This document shows, piece after piece, positions 9,262 through 15,435 of a stretch of DNA of 33,128 nucleotides. Within the stretch, counting starts at the first letter, position 1. Every line of letters starts with the position of its first letter. Source of the DNA: an uncultured Eubacteriales bacterium (GTDB taxonomy: Bacteria; Bacillota; Clostridia; Oscillospirales; CAG-272); contig CAOKER010000019.1 in NCBI GenBank assembly GCA_948467545.1, positions 1 to 33,128 on the forward strand. The letters run 5' to 3'. The position numbers were made by a program, and so were the translations under genes. The notes under the pieces were generated by a model that made no database searches, was not told where the DNA came from, and was given only the letters and a program-made list of their open reading frames with translations.

Positions 9262-9837
9262 TTAATCTCTGAATATAATTGTGCCGTCGTCAGACATGCT
9301 TTCAATCATTGCAAGAGATTCGATACGCAATCCCTGAGCGCGCAGAGCATCGCCTCCGCCCTGAAAACATTTTTCAATCATTATACCCGCGCCAGCCACG
9401 GAAGCGCCTGCCTGTTCCGCAATATCAAGAAGGCCCATGAGAGCATGACCTTTTGCAAGGAAATCATCTACAATAAGTATACGGTCCGATGCTGTTATGT
9501 AAGCTTTATCCACAACGATCGGATATGTCTTCTTATGCGTAAAAGACTCTACTTCAGCGGTATACAGATTATCCGAGATATTAACTGTCTTGTTCTTTTT
9601 TGCGAAAACCGCCGGTACGCCAAAATGTATGGCAGCGAGACAGGCAATTGCAATACCGGACGCCTCGACAGTTACAATTTTGGTTATTTTCTCGTCTCCG
9701 AAAAGTCGATACAGTTCCTTGCCTGTTTCCGAAAGCAGCTCCGCGTCAATCTGATGATTGAGAAAACTGTCTACCTTAAGTACACCGCCGGGGTACACCT
9801 GACCGTCCTTTAATATTCTGTCCCGAATAAGCTTCAT
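9262..9837 (-). CDS. xpt: Xanthine phosphoribosyltransferase
   Basis: Purine salvage enzyme converting xanthine and PRPP to XMP. The 191-residue length is standard. Seen: the Xpt-type N-terminus with KVDSFLNHQID (about 21-31), TVEASGIAIA, and the PRPP-binding loop ILIVDDFLAKGHA (about 119-131). ATG at 9837 with GAAAGGA 9 nt upstream. In many Firmicutes xpt is under a guanine riboswitch and followed by pbuX. Here neither is seen: no GUUUCUAC purine-aptamer core lies upstream and no permease follows. A different structured RNA precedes it (9900-10066). Confidence 0.95.
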   Translation of the reverse strand: MKLIRDRILKDGQVYPGGVLKVDSFLNHQIDAELLSETGKELYRLFGDEKITKIVTVEASGIAIACLAAIHFGVPAVFAKKNKTVNISDNLYTAEVESFTHKKTYPIVVDKAYITASDRILIVDDFLAKGHALMGLLDIAEQAGASVAGAGIMIEKCFQGGGDALRAQGLRIESLAMIESMSDDGTIIFRD

Positions 9838-9899
9838 TACCGCATTTTCCTTTCATTTTAATAAATTATTCAGATAAGACGATCCGCAAAATGGCGTTT

Positions 9900-10066
9900 C
9901 GGTTATCTTTAATTGCTGCCGACGAGGAAAGCGTAGGCACAATATTACTCAGTCAAGAGGGTTCTCGCCTCTCCGTGGCGGCGGGTAAAAGTCATCTTTC
10001 AGCGGGGTTACAATCTTCCGCTAAATGAACAGCTGCTCCGGACTTGCCGCGTCCATGACGGAAAGG
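9900..10066 (-). ncRNA. Structured RNA candidate between a glycosyltransferase gene and xpt
   Basis: Minus strand, after the terminator at 10075-10103. A long rod can be drawn: CCTTTCCGT (10058-10066) with ACGGAGAGG (9968-9976, one wobble); GCGGC (10046-10050) with GCCGC (9978-9982); AAGT with ACTT; CATTT..AGCGG (10018-10027) with CCGCT..AGATG (9993-10005) around a 12-nt loop. Downstream, GGCGAG/CTCGTC can close a second domain ending in GTGCCTACG. A separate hairpin AGATAA/TTATCT (9872-9908) lies between it and xpt. Size and rod shape allow 6S RNA, but I could not match the conserved 6S bubble. It may be a free RNA or an xpt leader. Confidence 0.5.
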
Positions 10067-10074
10067 GCATCTTA

Positions 10075-10103
10075 CTAAAAAATTCTGAGACGGCCGGCTG
10101 TCT
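10075..10103 (-). terminator. Intrinsic terminator of the glycosyltransferase gene
   Basis: Minus strand: AGACAG pairs with CGTCT across a GC-rich loop and is followed by CAGAATTTTTT. It is about 34 nt after the stop codon and marks the 5' limit of the structured RNA upstream of xpt. Confidence 0.65.
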
Positions 10104-10136
10104 TCAAAGAGATGATAAACCGTTTGTTAAAAAAAA

Positions 10137-10895
10137 TTAAAGCTTTGTATTTTTCACACGGCGTCTCATTTTAAACAAATCTGCCGTCATTTTGAAAACA
10201 TCTCTGCCAAGCTGTATTTTCGATTCTCGGTGATTTATTATTTTGACCGGTAGCTCACCGATTTTATAGCCTAAGCGATTTGCGTAAAGAATGGCTTCAA
10301 AGTCAAATGCAAATCCATCTGTTTCGACGCGCGAAAAGATGTTTTTTGCGGCCGTGGCTTTAAAAGCTTTGCATCCGCATTGTGAGTCGCTGAGTTTAAA
10401 GCCTCCAACAAGACAAAGAAGTCGTATATATGTTTTGGAGGCTAATTTTCTAATAAAGGTGTATCCTTCATAGCCGTCGCCTTTCAAATTTCTTGAGCCG
10501 ATGAAAATATCATTGCCGCTTTTTTCGAGAAAAGCCTTTGAGTATTGCTCCATAACGTCGGTACCGTACGCAAGATCAGCGTCTGTAAACATGATTACGC
10601 TGTCGGGATCGGGATTGTCCCCTGCGGCATCAAGCATCGCTGTTCTTACCGCGCAGCCCTTGCCCCTGTTTTTGGAGTATCCTGTAACGCGGACGTTATC
10701 AAGACCGAGCTTATTTACAATTTCTCCGCATCCGTCGGTACTGCCGTCATCCGAAAATAGTATCTCATAGCTTTCAAAAAGTCCCTTTTTCAGATTTTCC
10801 CGCATAACGCCCGCGAGCGTTTTTGCGGTGTCGGCTATTATGCCGGCTTCGTTGTACATAGGGATACAGAGGGTAAACTTTTTAATTTTATTCAT
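10137..10895 (-). CDS. Family 2 glycosyltransferase (dolichyl-phosphate glycosyltransferase-like)
   Basis: GT-A fold transferase, probably moving a sugar from a nucleotide donor to a lipid phosphate on the cytoplasmic face. The 252 residues show IPMYNEAG (near 12), the DDGSTDG nucleotide-binding motif (about 50), TDADLAYG with the metal-binding Asp pair (about 104), and SDSQCGCKAF followed by GFAFDFE. This pattern resembles dolichyl-phosphate beta-glucosyl/mannosyltransferases. No C-terminal membrane helices are present. The ATG at 10895 is preferred over the GTG four codons earlier, because that GTG overlaps the GAGGTG ribosome binding site. Monocistronic, with its own promoter and terminator. 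Donor and acceptor cannot be told from sequence. Confidence 0.88.
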   Translation of the reverse strand: MNKIKKFTLCIPMYNEAGIIADTAKTLAGVMRENLKKGLFESYEILFSDDGSTDGCGEIVNKLGLDNVRVTGYSKNRGKGCAVRTAMLDAAGDNPDPDSVIMFTDADLAYGTDVMEQYSKAFLEKSGNDIFIGSRNLKGDGYEGYTFIRKLASKTYIRLLCLVGGFKLSDSQCGCKAFKATAAKNIFSRVETDGFAFDFEAILYANRLGYKIGELPVKIINHRESKIQLGRDVFKMTADLFKMRRRVKNTKL

Positions 10896-10926
10896 TACAG
10901 TAAACACCTCAATATAAACTGTTTAT

Positions 10927-10955
10927 ATAATATCACTATGCGGTGAAAAAATCAA
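10927..10955 (-). promoter_or_regulatory. Glycosyltransferase promoter
   Basis: Minus strand: -35 TTGATT (10950-10955), 17-bp spacer, extended -10 TGA-TATTAT (10927-10932). About 40 bp including the spacer are nearly identical to the promoter at 30833-30861. Confidence 0.75.
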
Positions 10956-11108
10956 CATGATGTTTAAAAATTACTGTATTTTTTTACAGTGCTATTACCG
11001 ACAGGGATAAATTTTGTATGGGAAACGGTGTAAAAAAGTCCGCCCATAAGTAAAGCGCCGTATTGCAAGACTGTTTGCCAAGCAGCGCGGCGCTGATTTA
11101 TATGAGAA

Positions 11109-11486
11109 TTATTCGACCGATTTCAATGCTTCAAGCATATCTACATTTTTAAGCTTTCGGTTCATCATAAGTCCCAATGCTAAAGTAATGATTGCTATAA
11201 CGATTACCGGAATGACAAACGCCTTTGCGCCAAGCGCGGGATTGAACATCACTTCGTCCGGAGGGACGACGGCAATAATATACTGATATAATGCATCTCC
11301 GAGGCCGAAACCGGCAAGAATTCCGATAATCGTTAAAAGAATGGTTTCGCGGTAAATATACATTGTTACTTCCTTATTGTAGAAACCAAGAACCTTGATG
11401 GTTGACAATTCTCTTATACGTTCTGAAACATTTATATTTGTCAGATTGTAAAGAATGACTATGGCAAGAAGTGTTAATAACAGCAT
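11109..11486 (-). pseudogene. FtsX-type ABC permease, C-terminal remnant
   Basis: About 125 residues match the last quarter of large MacB/FtsX-family permeases. Seen: LLAIVILYNLTNINVSERIRELSTIKVLGFYNKEV, two hydrophobic segments (about 50-70 and 88-108) and the closing LKNVDMLEALKSVE. The usual protein has several hundred more residues with an N-terminal transmembrane segment and a large extracellular domain. These are missing: coding similarity stops at about 11486, where a fragment of another gene begins on the opposite strand. No ribosome binding site is seen at the first ATG, so it is probably not expressed as a working protein. A weak GC hairpin (AGCGCCG/CGGCGCT) follows the stop. Confidence 0.8.
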
Positions 11487-11755
11487 GGGGAGGGATGAGT
11501 TAAAGCGCTTTTTTTATAACGACTTTGTTTCTCTTGTGAGAAATGTCATTAGTGATACGGAGAAGCAGACCGGAATTTTCGTATCGGATGATTTCAAAGC
11601 TTTTATTTGTGATTTTTTTACCGAAGCAATCGCGGGAATGCTTGTGAACGGATTCAAAGAAAAAAACAAGATTCGGAAGAATAACGTCATCCGTAATATA
11701 ACGGTGATTTTGCATTCTCTGCCGGATATTCTAAAACGGCGCCGCAGAAATAATA
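11485..11755 (+). pseudogene. TetR-family regulator, C-terminal remnant
   Basis: The plus-strand frame reads GRDELKRFFYNDFVSLVRNVI...VSDDFKAFICDFFTEAIAGMLVNGFKEKNK...NNVIRNITVILHSLPDILKRR, which has the character of the ligand-binding C-terminal half of TetR/AcrR regulators. The DNA-binding helix-turn-helix half is absent. The frame then runs without a stop into the hairpin at 11756-11815 and on to 11850, so the natural end also looks disturbed. Its lost 5' end lies at the same point as the lost 5' end of the permease remnant on the other strand. Assignment is from pattern recognition. Confidence 0.7.
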
Positions 11756-11815
11756 TGTATAAAAACCTAAGCCGCAGCGAATATATAACTTCGCTGCGGC
11801 TTAGGTTTTTATACA
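11756..11815. terminator. 26-bp perfect inverted repeat, bidirectional terminator
   Basis: Positions 11756-11781 pair perfectly with 11790-11815 around an 8-nt loop (TATATAAC). The GC-rich core CCTAAGCCGCAGCGAA is flanked by AAAAA on the left and TTTTT on the right, so it can terminate in both directions. It sits between the TetR remnant (plus) and arsR (minus). Confidence 0.85.
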
Positions 11816-11834
11816 CGAATGCTTTAGTCTTTAT

Positions 11835-12200
11835 TTATTCTTCAAGATGATTCAGCCCCTGACTGATGATTGTGCGCACATGGCTGTCCGCAAGCGAGTA
11901 AAACACGGATTTTCCTTCGCGTCTGCTTTTGATGAGTTTATTGCGGCGAAGAATTGCAAGCTGGTGAGATACCGCCGACGGCGTCATACTGAGAGCCGCG
12001 GCGAGGTCGCAGGTGCATGCTTCGGATTCAAAAAGCACAAAAAGAATTCTGATTCTTGTAGAATCTCCGAAAATTTTGAACAGCTCGGCAAGATCGTAAA
12101 GCTCTTCCTCGCAGGGCATTTTCTCTCCTATGCTTTTTAAAAGCTCTTCATGAATCAGGACGTCCTCACAGCTTTCCGCGCTGTAATCAGAATTTTCCAT
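11835..12200 (-). CDS. ArsR/SmtB-family metal-sensing repressor (CadC/CzrA type)
   Basis: Winged-helix repressor, 121 residues, that should leave its operator when Zn or Cd/Pb binds. Seen: recognition region TPSAVSHQLAILRRNKLI; Cys62-Thr-Cys64 in helix 3 with Cys11 in the N-terminal arm, the thiolate site of CadC-type sensors; and Asp105-x-His107-(10)-His118-xx-Glu121, exactly the helix-5 DXHX10HXXE zinc site of SmtB/CzrA. Both metal sites are therefore present. GAAAGGA lies about 10 nt before the ATG. It is the last gene after the HMA protein and the P-type ATPase, 260 nt downstream of the latter. The likely target is the palindrome at 14686-14707. Confidence 0.93.
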   Translation of the reverse strand: MENSDYSAESCEDVLIHEELLKSIGEKMPCEEELYDLAELFKIFGDSTRIRILFVLFESEACTCDLAAALSMTPSAVSHQLAILRRNKLIKSRREGKSVFYSLADSHVRTIISQGLNHLEE

Positions 12201-12460
12201 GACTATGAATTTTCCTTTCAGATAGATATTCTGGGGGTGTTTTCTGTTTTTCTTTTGAAGAAAGGCACAATATTATCGGCTGTCGAAAAAATTATTTTCC
12301 GAACTGCAGCCAAACCAAAACTAAACTGTAACTGTATGAAAGCTATTCGTCGCTTCCGTATGCGGCGGGCTCGAGGTTTGTTTTCCGCATGATACGGTCA
12401 ACCGACGTGGCGCTGTGCAACGGAGCTGCGCCTTACATTGAAGTCATTTATTCCTTTTAA
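12201..12460. other. 260-nt gap between the P-type ATPase gene and arsR
   Basis: No gene is seen. On the minus strand GGCTG/CAGCC and CTTTCTT/AAGAAAA hairpins can form upstream of arsR. A TAATAT-like -10 is present, but without a convincing -35. It is therefore unclear whether arsR has its own promoter or depends on the one at 14717-14745. Confidence 0.4.
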
Positions 12461-14326
12461 CTAAAGATTTTTTACACTGAGTGCGCGTATTGCGTTCAGT
12501 ACGGCGATAATCATAACTCCGACGTCGGCAAATATTGCAAGCCACATACCGGCGATTCCGAGGGCTCCGAGCACAAGGCAGATAAGCTTGATACCTATAG
12601 CTCCGGCGATGTTTTCTTTTACGATACGAATGCATTTTTTGGAGATACGAATCGCTTTGACGATTTTCATCGGACTGTCGTCCATAAGAACTACGTCGGC
12701 TGCCTCGATCGCAGCATCTGATCCCAGCGCTCCCATTGCAATTCCTATATCCGCTCTGGCAAGTACCGGAGCGTCGTTGATTCCGTCTCCGACGAAAGCG
12801 AGTTTATTTTTGCTGTTTTCAAGAAGCTCCTCGACCTTCATAACTTTATCTCCGGGAAGCAGCTCGCTGTATACCGTGTCGATGCCAAGCTGTGCGGATA
12901 CCTTTTCGGCGACTTCTCTGCGGTCGCCGGTCAGCATTACCGTCTTTGTTACTCCGCAGGCTTTAAGCTGCCTCACAGCCGCTTCGGCGTCCGGTTTTAT
13001 AATATCGGAAATTAAAATATGCCCGGCGTATTCACCGTCTATGGCGACGTGTACGACTGTGCCGACACAATGACAGTCAAGGCAGGGAATTTTAAGCTCT
13101 TCCATAAGGCCTTTATTTCCGAGAGCGACCGAAACACCGTCAACCTCGGCGGTGATTCCGCGTCCCCCGATTTCGGACACGTTTGCCACACGCGATTTAT
13201 CGAGCGGTTTTCCGTAAGCCTTTTGCAAACTTTTACTTATGGGATGACCGGAATAGCTTTCCGCGAGCGCGGCATATTCTATTATCTTTGAGTTTTCAAG
13301 TGTACTGTGATGAACTCCGGATACTTCAAATACGCCGCATGTCATTGTGCCGGTTTTATCAAACACAACGGTTTTAATGTCTGACAGAGCTTCAAGGTAG
13401 TTTGAACCCTTGATTAAAACTCCGGCTTTGCTGCCGCCGCCGATTCCGGCAAAAAAACTAAGCGGCACACTGATTACAAGAGCGCAGGGACAGCTTATTA
13501 CAAGAAAGGTAAGGGCGCGGTATATCCATTTTCCAAAGTCCGGAGACAGCCCGGAAATTAGAGAGCTTATGATGGGCGGGACAACAGCCAAAATCAGAGC
13601 CGCTGTGCAGACTGCCGGGGTGTAGACTCTTGCGAAGCGTGTAATAAATGCCTCGGATTTTGACTTTTTTGAGCTTGCATTTTCAACCATGTCAAGTATT
13701 TTTGACGCGGTTGATTCTTCAAAGCTGCATGTCGTCCGTATTTTGACGACGCCGCTCAGGTTGATGAAGCCGCTGACGATTTCATCACCCTCGCGTAGAT
13801 TTCTCGGCACGCTTTCACCGGTGAGCGCATGCGTGTCTGCGGAAGTTGTGCCTGATACGACAACGCCGTCGAGAGGAACTTTTTCTCCGGGCTGAACAAC
13901 GATAATCGTGCCCGGTTCAAGCTCTGCCGGAGATACCCTGATCAGCTGTCCGTCCGGGCCCTCCGTATTTGCGTAGTCTGGACGTATGTCCATAAGCGAG
14001 CCGATGCTTTTTCTGCTTTTTCCGACCGCGTAGCTCTGGAACAGCTCTCCGATTTGATAGAGAAGCATAACCGCCGCTCCCTCAGTATACTCTCCGAGGA
14101 CGGTCGCGCCTACCGTAGCTACTGCCATAAGAAAGTTTTCGTCAAACGGATGGCCGCGGAACAGACCCTTGACTGCTTTTATGAGAACGTCGTATCCGAT
14201 TATCAGATACGGAACGAGATAACAGATAAGCTTCCGCATTCCTTCAAGAGGCAAAAAAGCAAGAATTATCAACAGTATGGCCGACAGACATATTCTGAAT
14301 AAACCCTTTTTCTGTTTTCTTGTCAT
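12461..14326 (-). CDS. P1B-type ATPase, Zn/Cd exporter
   Basis: Heavy-metal efflux pump of the inner membrane driven by ATP. The 621 residues contain the actuator TGES motif, membrane CPC (about 279-281), phosphorylation motif DKTGT (Asp about 323), SGHPIS of the nucleotide-binding domain and GDGINDAP. The last membrane helices carry GIKLICLV...FADVG, the Lys/Asp pair typical of the Zn/Cd/Pb group (P1B-2). The N-terminal HMA domain usual in CadA/ZntA is missing; the protein starts just before the first membrane helices, and an HMA domain is encoded as a separate gene 23 nt upstream. ATG 14326 is chosen over GTG 14338 because GGTGG lies 8 nt before it. Confidence 0.95.
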   Translation of the reverse strand: MTRKQKKGLFRICLSAILLIILAFLPLEGMRKLICYLVPYLIIGYDVLIKAVKGLFRGHPFDENFLMAVATVGATVLGEYTEGAAVMLLYQIGELFQSYAVGKSRKSIGSLMDIRPDYANTEGPDGQLIRVSPAELEPGTIIVVQPGEKVPLDGVVVSGTTSADTHALTGESVPRNLREGDEIVSGFINLSGVVKIRTTCSFEESTASKILDMVENASSKKSKSEAFITRFARVYTPAVCTAALILAVVPPIISSLISGLSPDFGKWIYRALTFLVISCPCALVISVPLSFFAGIGGGSKAGVLIKGSNYLEALSDIKTVVFDKTGTMTCGVFEVSGVHHSTLENSKIIEYAALAESYSGHPISKSLQKAYGKPLDKSRVANVSEIGGRGITAEVDGVSVALGNKGLMEELKIPCLDCHCVGTVVHVAIDGEYAGHILISDIIKPDAEAAVRQLKACGVTKTVMLTGDRREVAEKVSAQLGIDTVYSELLPGDKVMKVEELLENSKNKLAFVGDGINDAPVLARADIGIAMGALGSDAAIEAADVVLMDDSPMKIVKAIRISKKCIRIVKENIAGAIGIKLICLVLGALGIAGMWLAIFADVGVMIIAVLNAIRALSVKNL

Positions 14327-14349
14327 AGCAAATTCCACCGCTTTCCGTA

Positions 14350-14568
14350 TTAAATATAAACCTCACAGTCATCGTCTGCACGTCTGCAGTTCTTTCGTAC
14401 CTTGTTCATAACCATGTCAGGATCTGCTCCGTCTTCAAAATCGACAGTCATCTTCAGCGCCATGAAATTAACGGCGGCATTTTTAACTCCGTCTGTTTTT
14501 CTTGCCGCATCCTCCATTTTTAAAGCACAGTTTGCGCAGTCCACATCGATTTTATAAATTTTTTCCAT
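14350..14568 (-). CDS. Stand-alone HMA heavy-metal-binding protein
   Basis: A 72-residue HMA (heavy-metal-associated) domain with the metal motif DCANCALKME (CxxC at about residues 10-13) and the fold pattern KIYKIDVDCANC...GVKNAAVNFMALKMTVDFEDGAD. It probably hands metal to, or regulates, the P-type ATPase encoded next. The ATG at 14568 matches the usual start of such domains; a GTG four codons earlier is possible, and neither has a strong ribosome binding site. It is the first gene of the operon and lies behind a hairpin leader. Confidence 0.88.
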   Translation of the reverse strand: MEKIYKIDVDCANCALKMEDAARKTDGVKNAAVNFMALKMTVDFEDGADPDMVMNKVRKNCRRADDDCEVYI

Positions 14569-14590
14569 AATAGTTACCACATCTTCATAA

Positions 14591-14643
14591 CGTGAAAAAA
14601 GTATGCAGCAGTTTGCGGTTTTCAGATGTCTGCAGTTTTCACG
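14591..14643 (-). promoter_or_regulatory. Leader hairpin of the metal-export operon
   Basis: CGTGAAAA (14591-14598) pairs with TTTTCACG (14636-14643), and inside it TGCAG (14604-14608) pairs with CTGCA (14630-14634). It sits about 20 nt before the HMA start codon. No T-run follows, so it is not a clear terminator; it may affect translation of the first gene or message stability. Confidence 0.45.
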
Positions 14644-14685
14644 CTATTCGGTCGCCTTTCCGAGAATTTGTTTTTTTTGCTATTA

Positions 14686-14745
14686 CGATTGAACAATTGT
14701 TCAATCGTTTACCTATATTATATTCACAGATATCCTGTTTGTCAA
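14686..14745 (-). promoter_or_regulatory. Consensus promoter with ArsR-type operator
   Basis: Minus strand: -35 TTGACA (14740-14745), 17-bp spacer, -10 TATAAT (14717-14722), all consensus. Nine bases downstream a perfect 22-bp palindrome (14686-14707; centre TTGAACAATTGTTCAA) covers the start site and beyond. TGAACA/TGTTCA half-sites are the kind bound by SmtB/CzrA repressors, so autoregulation by the ArsR gene at 11835-12200 is the natural reading. Confidence 0.88.
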
Positions 14746-15078
14746 TAGGCAGAACAAAAAAATATAAATTATTTTTCATGTTTTTCATTAAGCCGTAAGT
14801 GCCGTTATAAGGGCGTCTCGGCGGCGGGCTATACTGGCACTGAAAACAACCGCAGCTTTGAAAAGAAAATTATCGGAGGGAAAGGTTATTAAAAAAATCA
14901 GACCCTTTTGGGAAACGCATATTTCGAAAAACAATAAAACAGCCGCTCCGTTTTAAAATGTCCGAATAAAACGGAGTTGTTTATTTTACGGAGACGGCTG
15001 TATTAACCGCTAATAAGCTAATAATTTGATTAGGCAAAGCTTTTTGTTTCGTAATGCTCTGACCGAGATTACGGCTTT
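14746..15078. repeat. Gene-free stretch with nested inverted repeats
   Basis: Lies between the metal-export promoter and the end of the feo operon. ACAGCCG (14939-14945) pairs with CGGCTGT (14995-15001), and inside it CTCCGTTTTA (14946-14955) pairs with TAAAACGGAG (14967-14976). A further CGTAAT/ATTACG hairpin near 15050-15075 is followed on the plus strand by CTTTTTATTT. These may terminate feo transcription from the minus strand. No gene is recognised. Confidence 0.5.
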
Positions 15079-15435
15079 TTATTTGAGTTTCAAACCGCGG
15101 CTGCCGCCGACCGAGCTGCCGCTACATTTACCGCTGCCAGGGCGTCCGTCGCCGACCGAACATTTACCGCTGTCAGGGCGTCCGCCATAAACCAAACATG
15201 TGCTACAGACTGAATGTGTGCCATAGACTGAACATGCGCTACAGACTGAACATGTGTCACAGTCTGAACATGAATATGCGCCACAGACCGAACATGCATC
15301 GCAGACCAAATTTTCGCCGCTGCCAGAGCATTTGCCGCACTCCGATTGTCTGCGGCTATGAATAATATGTAAGGCCGACAGAATAAATAAAAATACAATC
15401 ACCAGAAGAATAAAAATACTGACTGTATTCATCAT
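15079..15435 (-). CDS. FeoB-associated membrane protein with a 14-Cys repeat tail
   Basis: A 118-residue protein starting at ATGATG that overlaps the feoB stop. Residues about 3-24 form one hydrophobic helix (VSIFILLVIVFLFILSALHII), then a basic HSRR, then a tail with 14 cysteines in CxxC and CSVC-like repeats and a Gly/Ser-rich end with GRPDSGKCSVGDGRPGSGKC. FeoB-associated Cys-rich proteins are usually about 50-70 residues with one short Cys cluster, so this tail is unusually long. The DNA repeats in units of roughly 18-21 nt (ACAGACTGAACATG) and a longer GCCAGGGCGTCCG unit, suggesting repeat expansion. Likely role: binding iron or a redox partner beside FeoB at the membrane; this is inferred from position. 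Confidence 0.8.
   Translation of the reverse strand: MMNTVSIFILLVIVFLFILSALHIIHSRRQSECGKCSGSGENLVCDACSVCGAYSCSDCDTCSVCSACSVYGTHSVCSTCLVYGGRPDSGKCSVGDGRPGSGKCSGSSVGGSRGLKLK

Noticed and set aside
9900..10066. Assignment as 6S RNA
   Set aside because: Length and rod shape fit, but the central bubble and conserved flanks could not be matched by eye, so it is left unassigned.
9838..10136. Guanine/xanthine riboswitch upstream of xpt
   Set aside because: The purine aptamer core (GUUUCUAC and its pairing loops) was not found; the structure present is different.
15120..15310. Possible CRISPR-like array
   Set aside because: Repeats are about 14-21 nt, directly adjacent, lack unique spacers and are in a coding frame; no cas genes are nearby.
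15090..15398. Ala/Val/His-rich repetitive frame inside the Cys-rich gene
   Set aside because: It is the shifted-frame reading of the DNA repeats; the Cys frame has the membrane helix and is coupled to feoB.
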